A stretch of DNA of 64,000 bases from Lysobacteraceae bacterium PS02340 (GCA_029959605.1 JASCOC010000008.1:98209-162208), one strand, 5' to 3'; counted from the stretch's first letter, positions 1-10,076 are shown. Translations and numbers: made by a program. Notes: a model not told the origin generated them from the letters alone.

Positions 1-708
1 CTGGATGCACCGATCGTGTTTGCGCCGTATGCCGATACACGCGTACTCGGCGCGTTCGTGCTGATGGATCCGGTCAGTCACGCGACCCTGGGGGCGGGGA
101 TGATCCGGCATGGTCTGCGGCGCGCGGACAATCTGCATTGGCAGGTGCTCGATGTCGGCCGGGCGGCACGCGCGGCGATGAAAGGCCAGCGGCCGCGCTG
201 CATCTGGTTCACCGGCCTGTCCGGTGCGGGCAAGTCGACCATCGCCAACCAGGTCGAACGTGCGCTGCACGCGCGTGGCGTCCATACCTATCTTCTGGAT
301 GGCGACAACGTAAGGCAGGGACTCAACCGGGATCTCGGATTCACCGAGGCCGATCGTGTCGAGAATCTCCGGCGGGTGGCCGAGGTCGCCAGGCTCATGA
401 CCGAAGCCGGGCTGGTGGTGCTGGTGAGCTTCATTTCGCCTTATCGCGCAGAGCGGGCGGCGGCGCGCGCGCTGTTCGGCGCGGGCGATTTCATCGAAAT
501 CTTCGTCGATACGCCGCTCGCAGAAGCGGAGCGACGCGACCCCAAGGGTCTGTATGCGAAAGCGCGTCGCGGAGAGCTGCCGAATTTCACCGGAATCGAC
601 GCGCCTTACGAGGCACCTGAAGCGGCGGAACTGGTGTTGGACACGGTTCGGAACGACACCGCAACACTGGCGACGCAGGTCATCGACTATCTGGCCAGGA
701 CCGAATGA
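1..708 (+). CDS. cysNC: CysNC C-terminal part: APS kinase domain (5' end outside window)
   Basis: The frame is open from the first base, so only the last 235 residues are visible. The first ~60 residues resemble the end of the sulfate adenylyltransferase large subunit CysN ([12 protein letters not shown]). A complete adenylylsulfate kinase domain follows, with P-loop GLSGAGKST near residue 73, [19 protein letters not shown], and a C-terminal DPKGLY/NFTGID segment. APS kinase phosphorylates adenylylsulfate to PAPS in assimilatory sulfate activation. A fused CysN-CysC chain is a known arrangement in xanthomonads and rhizobia. The CysN GTPase part cannot be seen, so the fusion is inferred from the uninterrupted frame. 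Confidence 0.93.
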   Translation: MDAPIVFAPYADTRVLGAFVLMDPVSHATLGAGMIRHGLRRADNLHWQVLDVGRAARAAMKGQRPRCIWFTGLSGAGKSTIANQVERALHARGVHTYLLDGDNVRQGLNRDLGFTEADRVENLRRVAEVARLMTEAGLVVLVSFISPYRAERAAARALFGAGDFIEIFVDTPLAEAERRDPKGLYAKARRGELPNFTGIDAPYEAPEAAELVLDTVRNDTATLATQVIDYLARTE

Positions 709-716
709 AGCCCGAC

Positions 717-742
717 GCGGGCCGGCGATCACGCCGGCCCGC
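717..742. terminator. Hairpin between convergent cysNC and M20 peptidase genes
   Basis: An 11-bp perfect GC stem (gcgggccggcg / cgccggcccgc) with a 4-base loop starts 8 bases after the cysNC stop and ends 8 bases before the stop of the opposing gene. It could serve both transcripts. There is no clear T-tract on either side. Confidence 0.55.
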
Positions 743-750
743 TGGACACC

Positions 751-2271
<1,521 letters not shown>

Positions 2272-2480
2272 TCGGGTTTCCAGTGTGCGTAAAACCCCGA
2301 TTCTATCGCGGACCCGCGTGTAGGAATTTTCCTACAACTGCTCGGGCGTTCGGCTGGCTACGGCCCAGCAGTGCCGCGGATATTCTGGCTGCCTGGTGTT
2401 GGGAAGACTGGCTGTACCGGCAAGGACGAATGAATCGCCAGTCGGGAATGGAATCCCCCTAATACCAAGGAGTTCAGGAC

Positions 2481-2840
2481 ATGAAGTCGATCCGAGCCGT
2501 GCTTGCGTCGCTGTGCCTCTCACTGCTGTTGGCAGGCACCGCATTCGCAAACGAAAGCGTGGAAAAGGTCAACATCAACACCGCGGATGCAGCCACGCTG
2601 GCACGCGTGCTGCACAACGTGGGGCAGGCCAAGGCGGAAGCCATCGTGGCCTTCAGGGATGAAAACGGGCCGTTCCGAAGCGCCGAGCAACTGGCGCAGG
2701 TGAAAGGCATCGGGTTGCGGACCGTCGAGCACAACGTCGATCGCATCGAGATCGGTGCGGCCGGATCGCAGGCAGGCGCGACGCGGGCACCGAGCCCGCC
2801 CGCTTCAGCCGGGACCAAGGGGGCAGCGCAACTGCGCTGA
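2481..2840 (+). CDS. Secreted helix-hairpin-helix protein, ComEA-like
   Basis: This 119-residue protein has a clear signal peptide (cleavage after TAFA, about residue 23). A tandem helix-hairpin-helix domain follows: VNINTADAATLARVLHNVG, then GPFRSAEQLAQVKGIG. The domain is that of ComEA, the periplasmic DNA-binding protein of natural transformation, but short stand-alone versions are common in Xanthomonadaceae and not all are shown to act in competence. An AAGGAG ribosome binding site lies at 2467-2472, 8 bases before the ATG, and fixes the start. The last ~25 residues are Ala/Pro/Gly-rich and probably unstructured. Confidence 0.85.
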   Translation: MKSIRAVLASLCLSLLLAGTAFANESVEKVNINTADAATLARVLHNVGQAKAEAIVAFRDENGPFRSAEQLAQVKGIGLRTVEHNVDRIEIGAAGSQAGATRAPSPPASAGTKGAAQLR

Positions 2841-2854
2841 CTTTGACCCATCGC

Positions 2855-2883
2855 TGACGTCGGCACAGGGAGTGCCGGCGTCA
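2855..2883 (+). terminator. Hairpin after ComEA-like gene
   Basis: A 12-bp stem with one wobble pair and the loop aggga begins 15 bases after the stop codon. It lacks a T-tract. It may stall or stabilise the 3' end, together with the stronger hairpin downstream. Confidence 0.45.
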
Positions 2884-2939
2884 GGCGAGGAGCAGGACGC
2901 TCCACGGGACCGGCAGGATGCCGCTACAGGGACGTAACC

Positions 2940-2974
2940 GTCGCCCGCCTCGCATTGGATGCGAAGCGGGCGAC
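2940..2974 (+). terminator. Long hairpin with short T-rich tail
   Basis: A 9-bp stem (gtcgcccgc / gcgggcgac) continues, across one unpaired base on each side, into a second 6-bp stem (tcgcat / atgcga) with a 3-base loop. The following bases cctgtttt give a weak T-tract, so this is the better terminator candidate for the ComEA-like gene. Confidence 0.55.
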
Positions 2975-3413
2975 CCTGTTTTGGGCGACGGTATCCGGAG
3001 TGCGCTCTGAGCCGGCCCCGTCTTCCGCCATTCGGTGTGCACCGCCTGGATCGGAAGCGCTTGGCTGGCCAAGCGGTTTTGATCCAGGTTCGATCGATAG
3101 CCTGAAGCAGTCCCAGTCCCAGTCCCAGGCGCGGCGGCGCGCAGGCATTTCTGGCCGCGCCACCATTCGACCTCAATCTTCGAACCGTGCGTCTTGCGGC
3201 TCAGGGCTTGCGCTTTAGGCCTCTTGCTTGAATCTGGCTCCCGAGGCCTGCCGCCTTGGGCACCGGCGGGCGAGGTGCGCTGGCGGGACGCGAAGTGCTT
3301 GTCTCAAGAAGTCCGCGCGGCCCCGCACTTCGCCAGCCCTTGCGTGTGGCATCGAGCGCGGGGGCATATCGGAAGCGCGCGGATTTGCGCTTCCGGGGTT
3401 CTAGACTTGTGGC

Positions 3414-4058
3414 ATGCACGAAACAACTTCAGGCGAGCCGTCGTGTGTCCAGCGGATCGATGCGCACGAGGCGCAGCGCGCGCGCTGGCGCAATGGTCTG
3501 GGATGGACTAGGGAGATCCATGCGGAGCCCGGCGCGGGTGCGGAGGCCTGGATCTGGCGGTTGTCGATCGCGGAGATCGAACGGACCGCGGCGTTCTCCC
3601 AGTTCGAGGGTGTCGAGCGGGAGCTGATGCTGTTGACCGGCGATGGACTGACGCTGCACTTCGAGGATGGGCAGGTCTCGGATCTGCAACCGCCACATGC
3701 GCGGCTGCGTTTTTCCGGCGAACGGGTGCTTCGGGGCGAGCCGGCAGGGCCCGGCGTCAGTGCCCTGAATCTGATGTGGCGTCCGGACCGGATCGAGGCA
3801 TCGACCTGGCATCGGCCGCTGGTGGGAACGATGGTGGTCTTCGTCGATCCCGGCGACTGCTGGCTGTTGCACGTGCTGGCGGGTCATGCGCGACTCGTTG
3901 CGGGGGATACGCGAGTGCTCGAACGTGGCGACACGCTTGTGCTGCGCGCGCCGGACAGACGGTGCCGCTACGTGCTGGACGGGGGTGGGGAAGTGGTGTT
4001 GACCCGGTTCCAGCCTGTCGCGCTTTCGCCGATTCGATCTCCGGATCTGCAGGTGTAG
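3414..4058 (+). CDS. HutD/Ves family protein
   Basis: This 214-residue cupin-like protein belongs to the HutD/Ves family. Near the N-terminus it has the family pattern WRNGLGWTREI, followed by WRLSIAEIERTAAFSQFEGVER (residues ~42-63; shown here only to locate it) and LMLLTGDGLTLHF. HutD is linked to histidine utilisation in pseudomonads and Ves is a cold-induced protein in E. coli; biochemical function is unsettled. No hut genes lie nearby, so a histidine role is not supported by context. The ATG at 3414 is the first in frame and sits 2 codons before the conserved region begins to build. Confidence 0.8.
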   Translation: MHETTSGEPSCVQRIDAHEAQRARWRNGLGWTREIHAEPGAGAEAWIWRLSIAEIERTAAFSQFEGVERELMLLTGDGLTLHFEDGQVSDLQPPHARLRFSGERVLRGEPAGPGVSALNLMWRPDRIEASTWHRPLVGTMVVFVDPGDCWLLHVLAGHARLVAGDTRVLERGDTLVLRAPDRRCRYVLDGGGEVVLTRFQPVALSPIRSPDLQV

Positions 4059-4165
4059 CGGCACTGCCCAGCTGCGCACTGATTGGGCGGCCGTTGTGGA
4101 TATCCACATGCATCCGATCTGCAGCTTTGTCGAACTCACGGCTGCTGCAGATCTGCGATCTTCGG

Positions 4166-4201
4166 CCCTCACCCCAACCCCTCTCCCCGGAGGGAGAGGG
4201 G
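4166..4201. repeat. REP-like palindromic intergenic element, copy 1
   Basis: A 36-base element begins ccctcaccccaacccctctc and closes with ggagggagagggg, forming a hairpin of pyrimidine and purine arms. Near-identical copies lie at 14928-14962 and 60879-60912. This copy is about 107 bases past the hutD stop. Confidence 0.8.
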
Positions 4202-4655
4202 CCTTGAATGCTTGTGTCGACTGCTGCCGCGACGAAAGCCCCGGACGTTCTGGCGACGGTCCGGCAGCTGGGCATGGACAAGCGACTGCGCCTTGAGTTC
4301 TTTGAGCCGTACTCCAATATCCGCAGGCGTTTCGGTCACAGCGTAGGCGTCGCGAAGAAGGCGCTCGTCGGAAACGCAGGCGCTCGCAGTGCCGAAACGA
4401 AGAAGATGCTTGTCGCGGGCACGTGTTCGCTGTGCCCGCGGCGAAAAAGAGGCTTCTCGGCGATGCACGCGCTCGCAATGGGCTCGACGACGCTATTCCC
4501 TTTCGCCTTGCCAGTGCGTTTTGATCAGAAAAGCCGAGCGGCGTCGTGCAGTGGAACGCGCGTCCCGGCCAAGCGAGCGGGCGTCTCCTTCCTTTTTTTT
4601 GAACCGAGCTCCCAAAGATTAGCTACGACTAATCCCTCTGCGCGTGAGACGAAAA

Positions 4656-4683
4656 CGCCCGCTCCGGATCGACGGAGCGGGCG
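4656..4683 (-). terminator. Rho-independent terminator of the TonB-dependent receptor gene
   Basis: An 11-bp GC stem (cgcccgctccg / cggagcgggcg) with loop gatcga lies 55 bases past the receptor stop. Read on the minus strand, TTTT follows directly (aaaa at 4652-4655). Confidence 0.8.
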
Positions 4684-4738
4684 CCTGATTCCGATGCGTC
4701 ACCCGGCGCCCGTGCAGGGCGCCGTGGCCTCGTATCAC

Positions 4739-7141
4739 TCAGAAGCGGACGTTGACGCTCAGCCAGAGGCCGCGTGCCTTGTCCTTGTTGTTGTAGTGGT
4801 CGAAGTACAGGATCTCGTTCGTGCCGTCGAAACCCGGGTCGCCATCGAGATCACGGAACTCGGTGTCGTAGGTCGTGAAGTCGCGATCGAGCAGGTTGTT
4901 GATGCGACCGTTGAAGGTGACCGACTCGTTGAGCTTGAACGACGCGCCGAGGTGCAGCACTTCGTAGTCCTTGTAGGTCAGCACTTCGCTGGTGATGACG
5001 TGCAGGCCCCGATAACGCTTGGAGCGGGCTTCCGCGGTCAGGAACAGGTTGAAGCGCTCGCTCGCCTGCCAGTCCAGCGTGGCGTTGGCCATGTGGCGCG
5101 CGCTGTTGCCGAGCGGGAGGCCTGCTTCGCCGCCACTCTTCTGCTCGCTGTCGGTGAAGGTGTAGTTCGCGCGGAAGCCGAAGGCCTCGCTGATCTGCCA
5201 GCGGCCGGCGACCTCGGCGCCCTGGATCACCACCTTGTCGATGTTCACCGTCTTGCTGCTCGAGGCGTAGCCGATGTCGGCGTACTCGCCGGCGCTGGTG
5301 CAGGTGAGCGTCGTGCCGGGTCCGCAGGATTGCGATGCGATCTTGTCCTCGAACTCGTTGTGGAACAGCGTCAGGTTGGCGTTGTGGCCGTCCGGGCTCT
5401 GCCAGTAGACCGCCAGTTCGGTGCTGGTGCTGGTCTCGGGCTGCAGATCCGGGTTGCCGAACATCGGCGAGGTGCCCTGTGCGCCGAAACCGGTCACGCC
5501 GTCATAGAGCTGGGTGGTCTTGGGGGTCTTGAAGCCGGTGCTGACGCCGCCCTTGACCGTCCACTGCGGGCTCACGGTGTAGACGCCGTACAGACGCGGG
5601 CTCAGGTGGTTGCCGAAGACCTCGTGGTCGTCCCAGCGCAGGCCGGCGGTCAGCGCGAAGGGCTCGGTGATGGTCCAGGTGTCCTCGGCGAACAGCGAGT
5701 ACATGTTGTGTTCCTGCTTCAGGCCCGGCGTGCCGCTCTCGATGCCGAAGATGCCGTCGGTCAGTTCGCCCTGGATCACCTGCGCGCCGAGCACGGCGAT
5801 GTGTTCACCGGCCAGCTGGAACGGAATGTCGAGCTTGGCGTCGAGCGTGTACTGCGCGCTTTCGAGCGTGCGCTTGGGGCGCGGCAGGAACGTCGATTCG
5901 GCGAGCGCGCGACGCTCGGCCAGCGACAGGCCGGCGTAGGGGCCCGTGCCGTCGATCATCCGCAGCAGCTCGGCGCGCTCGTCGACGGTGAACGGCATGG
6001 TGCGGCCGTCGTTGTTGGTCGCCACGTGCGACAACGAGATGAAGCTGTTGCCGAAGCCCCAGCGGCCTTCGTGGGTCAGCGACCAGGCATCGCGGGTGAA
6101 CTCCTGCACCGCGCCGTAACCGACGCGCGGGTTGGCACGGCGTGCCCAGGTACCGCCGTTCGCGCGGCAGGCGTTCGCATTCGCGCCGGCGGCGCCGAGG
6201 CAGAAGTTGCCGGCGGTGAAGATGCTGTTGATGTTGTCGACCGTACCGACCGGGTATTCCTCGAGACCCTGATCGTTGATCTTGATCGCGTTGTCGTATT
6301 CCTGGCGCGAGGTGTCGTAGTCCAGCGTCAAACTCTGGTTCTCGGTCGGCATCCAGGCCAGCGTGATGCCGCCGGCCTTGTTGGTGTTGTCGACGGTCTT
6401 GCCGCCGCCGCCGAAGCCCAGCGGACGCGTGCGTTCGACGCCCGCAGGATCGGTGATCGGCGCATAGACCGGGTTGGACGCGTCGCGGTCGTACCAGCTG
6501 GCGCGCGCGCTGAGGTTCAGCACGCCGGGCACCAGCGGGCCGGTGACGAAGGCATCGACCGTGGTGTCGTCACCGAACTCGCTGTCCTCGAACGAACGGC
6601 TGACGGTCGCCGAGCCGTGCCACGCATCGAGCACTTTCTTGGTGATGATGTTGATGACGCCGCCCATCGCGTCGGCGCCGTACAGCGTGGACGCCGGGCC
6701 GCGGATGACTTCGATGCGTTCGATCGCATCCAGCGGCGGGATGTGATTGAACTGGTTGCCGCCGAAGTTGTTCGGGTAGATGTCGCCGTGGTTGTTCTGG
6801 CGCTTGCCGTCCACGAGGATCAGCGTGTAGTCCGAGCCCATGCCGCGCATCGAGATCGAGCCCTGGCCGGTCTTGTCGCGCGTTTCGCCGACGTCGATGC
6901 CTTCGATGTCGCGCACCGCATCCAGCAGCGTCATGTACGGGCGCTTGGTCAGGTCTTCTTGGGTGATGACGCTGATGCTCGCGGGCGCATCGGTCAGCTT
7001 CTGCTCGAAGCCGGCGGCGGTGACGACGATGGTGTCGAAGTCGGTGGCCGGATTGGCCGTCGCGGGTTCGGCGAAGGCGGGCGCGGACAGCAGGCCCAGC
7101 AGGGCGATGGCGAGCGGACGACGGATCGGGAAACGGGTCAT
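4739..7141 (-). CDS. TonB-dependent outer-membrane receptor, siderophore/CirA-FepA type
   Basis: The 800-residue protein has a signal peptide (residues 1-24, ending PAFA), a TonB-box-like DTIVVTA at 36-42, and a plug domain with SISVITQEDL, IEGIDVGE, RIEVIRGPASTLYGADAMGG and INIITKK. A long beta-barrel ends in VNVRF, a terminal Phe typical for outer-membrane insertion. Such receptors import ferric siderophores, haem or colicin-type ligands using TonB energy. The plug most resembles ferric-catecholate/CirA-like receptors, but the ligand is uncertain. An upstream in-frame ATG at 7213 would add 24 residues ahead of the signal peptide, so 7141 is preferred. Expression is probably controlled by the Fur box at 7751-7765 through the small gene upstream. 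Confidence 0.92.
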   Translation of the reverse strand: MTRFPIRRPLAIALLGLLSAPAFAEPATANPATDFDTIVVTAAGFEQKLTDAPASISVITQEDLTKRPYMTLLDAVRDIEGIDVGETRDKTGQGSISMRGMGSDYTLILVDGKRQNNHGDIYPNNFGGNQFNHIPPLDAIERIEVIRGPASTLYGADAMGGVINIITKKVLDAWHGSATVSRSFEDSEFGDDTTVDAFVTGPLVPGVLNLSARASWYDRDASNPVYAPITDPAGVERTRPLGFGGGGKTVDNTNKAGGITLAWMPTENQSLTLDYDTSRQEYDNAIKINDQGLEEYPVGTVDNINSIFTAGNFCLGAAGANANACRANGGTWARRANPRVGYGAVQEFTRDAWSLTHEGRWGFGNSFISLSHVATNNDGRTMPFTVDERAELLRMIDGTGPYAGLSLAERRALAESTFLPRPKRTLESAQYTLDAKLDIPFQLAGEHIAVLGAQVIQGELTDGIFGIESGTPGLKQEHNMYSLFAEDTWTITEPFALTAGLRWDDHEVFGNHLSPRLYGVYTVSPQWTVKGGVSTGFKTPKTTQLYDGVTGFGAQGTSPMFGNPDLQPETSTSTELAVYWQSPDGHNANLTLFHNEFEDKIASQSCGPGTTLTCTSAGEYADIGYASSSKTVNIDKVVIQGAEVAGRWQISEAFGFRANYTFTDSEQKSGGEAGLPLGNSARHMANATLDWQASERFNLFLTAEARSKRYRGLHVITSEVLTYKDYEVLHLGASFKLNESVTFNGRINNLLDRDFTTYDTEFRDLDGDPGFDGTNEILYFDHYNNKDKARGLWLSVNVRF

Positions 7142-7292
7142 GGAGGTCTCGTTGGACGGTATCGAAACGCGGCGTGGCGTCGGCTGGCCGGAGTGGGGTG
7201 CGCATGCGGACATGCGACAGGCCGCAGCGCGTCACGCCCGGTGGCGGGCATGCGCGATGCGGGGCGCCGGCACGGGCCGGCGGTATCCGGAA

Positions 7293-7703
7293 TCAGCGGG
7301 GCGGCGCGCGGCCGCGGTGCTGGCGGCGTGGCGGGCCGTGGCGGGGCGGGGAAACCGCTGGATGCAGACGACGCGCGATACGTCGGCGTCGCGATGCAGA
7401 CGGCACCGGCATCGCTGCGGCAGCGAACGCAACGTCGGCCGCGAGCAGCAGACGCGGCGTCGACCGGCTGGACGACAGCGACGGCGTGGTGTCCGGCGCG
7501 GGCGGCGTCTCGCCCCCGTGTTCGATGTGGGCGCTTTGTGCGGACGCGCCGTCGGGCAGGGTCACCGCCATCGCGGCCGGCCCCAGCGTGGCCGCCCACA
7601 GCAGCAGGAACAGCAGGCCGAGCGCCAGGGCGCGCACGCCATCGATACCCGGGCGCACACGTGCGCCGAACTGTTCCGTCAGTGACCGGATGCCCTGCGG
7701 CAC
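7293..7703 (-). CDS. Small membrane-anchored protein upstream of TonB receptor, unknown function
   Basis: I do not recognise this protein. A GTG start at 7703 with a GGGAG ribosome binding site about 8 bases upstream gives 136 residues. An earlier GTG at 7739 would lie at or before the predicted transcription start. Residues ~24-45 form one hydrophobic segment (ALALGLLFLLLWAATLG). The part after it contains SAHIEHGGE. The last ~30 residues are rich in Arg, Pro and His. It lies directly behind the Fur-box promoter and 151 bases before the receptor start, so the two are probably co-transcribed. The context suggests a role in iron or metal uptake, but that is inference. Confidence 0.55.
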   Translation of the reverse strand: MPQGIRSLTEQFGARVRPGIDGVRALALGLLFLLLWAATLGPAAMAVTLPDGASAQSAHIEHGGETPPAPDTTPSLSSSRSTPRLLLAADVAFAAAAMPVPSASRRRRIARRLHPAVSPPRHGPPRRQHRGRAPPR

Positions 7704-7743
7704 GCCTGCGCTCCCCTGCGGGCACACTCGCCCAATCACGGGA

Positions 7744-7772
7744 TCTTAACCGAGAATGATTCTCGACATCAA
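7744..7772 (-). promoter_or_regulatory. Fur-box promoter
   Basis: On the minus strand, -35 TTGATG (7767-7772) and -10 TTAAGA (7744-7749) are separated by exactly 17 bases. The spacer contains the perfect palindrome cgagaatgattctcg (7751-7765), close to the Fur consensus (gataatgataatcattatc). Fur-Fe2+ bound here would block RNA polymerase directly. The transcript would start near 7737 and read into the small membrane gene and the TonB receptor. Confidence 0.8.
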
Positions 7773-7837
7773 AGGTTAACGATTCCGGTTAGCAGCGAAT
7801 GAAGCCGCCAAGACGCTCGATCCTGTGTCCGCTTGCC

Positions 7838-8173
7838 TCAATCGCGGTCGTCGCGGGTCCAGACACCGCCGTGCTCGACCTTGGTCGGAAACTTCGCTAC
7901 CGGCTCGTACGCAGGGGCGCACAGGGCGCGGCCGTCGCGCACGTCGAACTTCGCGCCGTGCAGCACGCATTCGATCGTGCCCAGGGCCGCATCGAACTCG
8001 CCGCCGCTCGACAGGCCGAAATCCTCGTGGCTGCACTGGTCTTCGAGCGCGTAGAGATCGCCATCGAGATTGAAGACGATGATCGGCACGCTGGTGATCT
8101 CGTCGAAGGTGGTGCGCATCTCGCCGGGCAGCAGCTCGCCGGTCGCGCAGACGAAGGTCCACGTTTCGCTCAT
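7838..8173 (-). CDS. Rieske [2Fe-2S] ferredoxin, oxygenase-ferredoxin type
   Basis: The 111-residue protein has the Rieske ligands CSHEDFGL and CVLHGAKF (C-x-H ... C-x2-H). This is the small soluble form usually annotated as non-heme iron oxygenase ferredoxin subunit. It is the last gene of the suf operon and overlaps the acetyltransferase stop by 4 bases (ATGA), which fixes the start. No oxygenase partner is nearby. Its place here suggests either a client or an electron donor linked to Fe-S assembly rather than aromatic degradation; this is inference from context. Confidence 0.88.
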   Translation of the reverse strand: MSETWTFVCATGELLPGEMRTTFDEITSVPIIVFNLDGDLYALEDQCSHEDFGLSSGGEFDAALGTIECVLHGAKFDVRDGRALCAPAYEPVAKFPTKVEHGGVWTRDDRD

Positions 8174-8709
8174 GGGGTGACTCCGAAGGTCTTCTCCAGC
8201 ACTTCGAAGCGCAGGTCGTCGCGGCGCGGACTGCCGAAGCGGGTGTCGCCGTACGGAAACGGCTTGTGCACGCCGGTGCGGCAATAGCCGCGGCGCACGT
8301 AGAACGCGATCAGCGCATCGCGCACGTCGATGACGGTCATGCGCATGCCGGGCAGGTGCCATTCGTCGCGGGCGATGCGTTCGCACTCGCGCAGCAGCGC
8401 GTCGCCGGTGCCGCGGCCCTGCAACGTCGGATCGACCGCGAACATGCCGAAGTAGCCGACGCCGTGCTCGATCGCGACATGCGCGCAGGCGAGCGGGCGT
8501 CCGTCGTCGCCATCGATCACGACGACGCGGCTGTCGGGGCGGACGATGTCGTGCGCCAGTACGTCGGGATCGATGCGCGCGCCATCGAGCAGGTCGGCTT
8601 CGGTGGTCCAGCCGCTGCGGCTGGATTCGCCGCGGTAGGCAGACGTCACCAGGGTAACGAGGGCGGGCACATCGACAGGCGTGGCGGTACGGAACACGGG
8701 AGCGGACAT
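8170..8709 (-). CDS. GNAT family N-acetyltransferase
   Basis: This 179-residue protein shows the GNAT acetyl-CoA site FAVDPTLQGRGTGDALL (motif A, Q/R-x-x-G-x-G/A) near residues 98-114 and a C-terminal IAFYVRRGY segment (motif B). It overlaps the following Rieske gene by 4 bases and lies 86 bases downstream of sufS, so it belongs to the suf transcription unit. The acetylated substrate is unknown. Confidence 0.85.
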   Translation of the reverse strand: MSAPVFRTATPVDVPALVTLVTSAYRGESSRSGWTTEADLLDGARIDPDVLAHDIVRPDSRVVVIDGDDGRPLACAHVAIEHGVGYFGMFAVDPTLQGRGTGDALLRECERIARDEWHLPGMRMTVIDVRDALIAFYVRRGYCRTGVHKPFPYGDTRFGSPRRDDLRFEVLEKTFGVTP

Positions 8710-8795
8710 GGCGGCGGCTGAAGTCGAGACGGCGGCATTATCCCGCGATGGCCGTGCGCCTGCGCGCGTGGATGCGCGGCGACGCAGGCCCCGCC

Positions 8796-10076
8796 TCAAC
8801 CGAGCAGCGTGCGCACCTTGCGCAACGCGGCGACGAAGGCGTCGACTTCCTCGTGCGTGTTGTAGAACGCGGGCGACGCGCGGCAGGTGGCGGCGACGCC
8901 GTAGAACTGCAGCAGCGGATGCGCGCAGTGCTGGCCGGAGCGGATCGCGACGCCTTCGAGATCCAGCAGCGTGGCGAGATCGTGCGCATGCGCGCCTTCG
9001 ATCAGGAAGGCCACGACCGCGGCCTTGTCCGGCGCGGTGCCGAAGATGCGAAGGCCATCGATCTCCTGCAGCGATTCGGTGAGGTGCGCCAGCAGTTCGG
9101 CTTCGCGGCGTTCGACGTGGTCCATGCCGAGCCGCTCGAGATAGTCGACCGCGGCGCCGAGACCGACGAAGCCGGCGATGTTCGGTGTGCCGGCCTCGAA
9201 GCGGTGCGGTGGGTCGTTGTAGACCGTCTTCTCGAAGCTGACTTCCTTGATCATCTCGCCGCCGCCTAGGAACGGCGGCATGGACTGCAGATGTTCGCGG
9301 CGCGCCCACAGCGCGCCGGTGCCGGTCGGCCCGCACATCTTGTGGCCGGTGAACGCATAGAAGTCGCAGCCGAGCGCGGCGACATCGACGCGGCGATGCG
9401 GTACGGCCTGCGAGCCGTCGATGACTGTGACGATGCCGCGCTTGCGCGCCTCGCGGCAGATCTCGCGGACCGGATTCACCGTGCCGAGCACGTTGGAGAC
9501 CTGGGTCAGCGCGAGCAGTTTGACCTCGGACGTCATCGCGCGGCGCAGGGCGTCGAGGTCGAGCGTGCCGTCCTCAAGGATTTCGGCCACACGCACCGTC
9601 GCACCTGTGCGCTCGGCGACGAGCTGCCACGGCACGATGTTGGCGTGGTGTTCCATGCGCGAGACGAGGATCGTGTCGCCGGCCTTCAGCCGCGGCAGCG
9701 CCCACGACCACGCGACCAGATTGATCGCGAACGTCGTGCCGCTGCACAGCACGAGTTCGTCGCTGCGCACGTTGAGGAACCGCGCGAGCTTCGTGCGCGT
9801 GCCCTCGTAGGCCTCGGTCGCCTCGGTGCCGAGCTGGTGCACCGCGCGGCTGACGTTGGCGTTCTGCCGCCGGTAGAAGCCATCGACCGCATCGATCACC
9901 GATGCCGGCTTCTGGCCGGTATTGGCATTGTCGAAGTAGATCAGCGGCTTGCCGTGGACTTCGCGCAGCAGCAGCGGGAAGTCCGCACGCACCGCGGCCC
10001 AGTCGACGCTGCCGTCATGCGCGACCGGCGCGCTGGGCGCATCGAACGGCGGCGTCAGCGGCGGCAAAGTGCTCAT
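8796..10076 (-). CDS. sufS: Cysteine desulfurase SufS
   Basis: The 426-residue class II cysteine desulfurase takes sulfur from cysteine for Fe-S cluster assembly. The PLP lysine lies in FTGHKMCGPTG, and the catalytic cysteine is C398 in TCRASPAFYNT, close to the E. coli SufS pattern. A leading ~25 residues are a Pro-rich extension. The ATG at 10076 overlaps the sufD stop by 4 bases (ATGA), indicating translational coupling. No sufE or sufU partner is in the window. Confidence 0.95.
   Translation of the reverse strand: MSTLPPLTPPFDAPSAPVAHDGSVDWAAVRADFPLLLREVHGKPLIYFDNANTGQKPASVIDAVDGFYRRQNANVSRAVHQLGTEATEAYEGTRTKLARFLNVRSDELVLCSGTTFAINLVAWSWALPRLKAGDTILVSRMEHHANIVPWQLVAERTGATVRVAEILEDGTLDLDALRRAMTSEVKLLALTQVSNVLGTVNPVREICREARKRGIVTVIDGSQAVPHRRVDVAALGCDFYAFTGHKMCGPTGTGALWARREHLQSMPPFLGGGEMIKEVSFEKTVYNDPPHRFEAGTPNIAGFVGLGAAVDYLERLGMDHVERREAELLAHLTESLQEIDGLRIFGTAPDKAAVVAFLIEGAHAHDLATLLDLEGVAIRSGQHCAHPLLQFYGVAATCRASPAFYNTHEEVDAFVAALRKVRTLLG

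Larger units (their letters stand above)
2841..3413. other. 573-base gap without a convincing gene
   Basis: The stretch after the ComEA-like gene holds two strong hairpins (2855-2883 and 2940-2974) and a short period-6 run of cagtcc at about 3108-3128. Reading frames here lack a credible start context or a recognisable domain. The last 230 bases before hutD show no clear promoter to my eye. Confidence 0.6.
4059..4738. other. 680-base gap between convergent hutD and TonB receptor genes
   Basis: It holds a REP-like 36-base element (4166-4201) and the terminator of the receptor gene (4656-4683). The middle, about 4206-4600, has open frames on both strands but none has a recognisable domain. It is slightly less GC-rich than the genes around it and could be a decayed gene. 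I make no gene call. Confidence 0.6.

Noticed and set aside
2955..3218. An 87-codon frame in the gap after the ComEA-like gene
   Set aside because: No start context, no domain, and a short hexamer run dominates part of the sequence.
7141..7213. An earlier ATG for the TonB receptor
   Set aside because: It would place 24 residues ahead of the signal peptide; the ATG at 7141 directly starts it.
4208..7759. A very long plus-strand reading frame (over 1,100 codons) opposite the TonB receptor
   Set aside because: It is antisense to a clear receptor gene, has no recognisable domain, and is rich in Arg/Ala/Gly as expected of an off-frame in GC-rich DNA.
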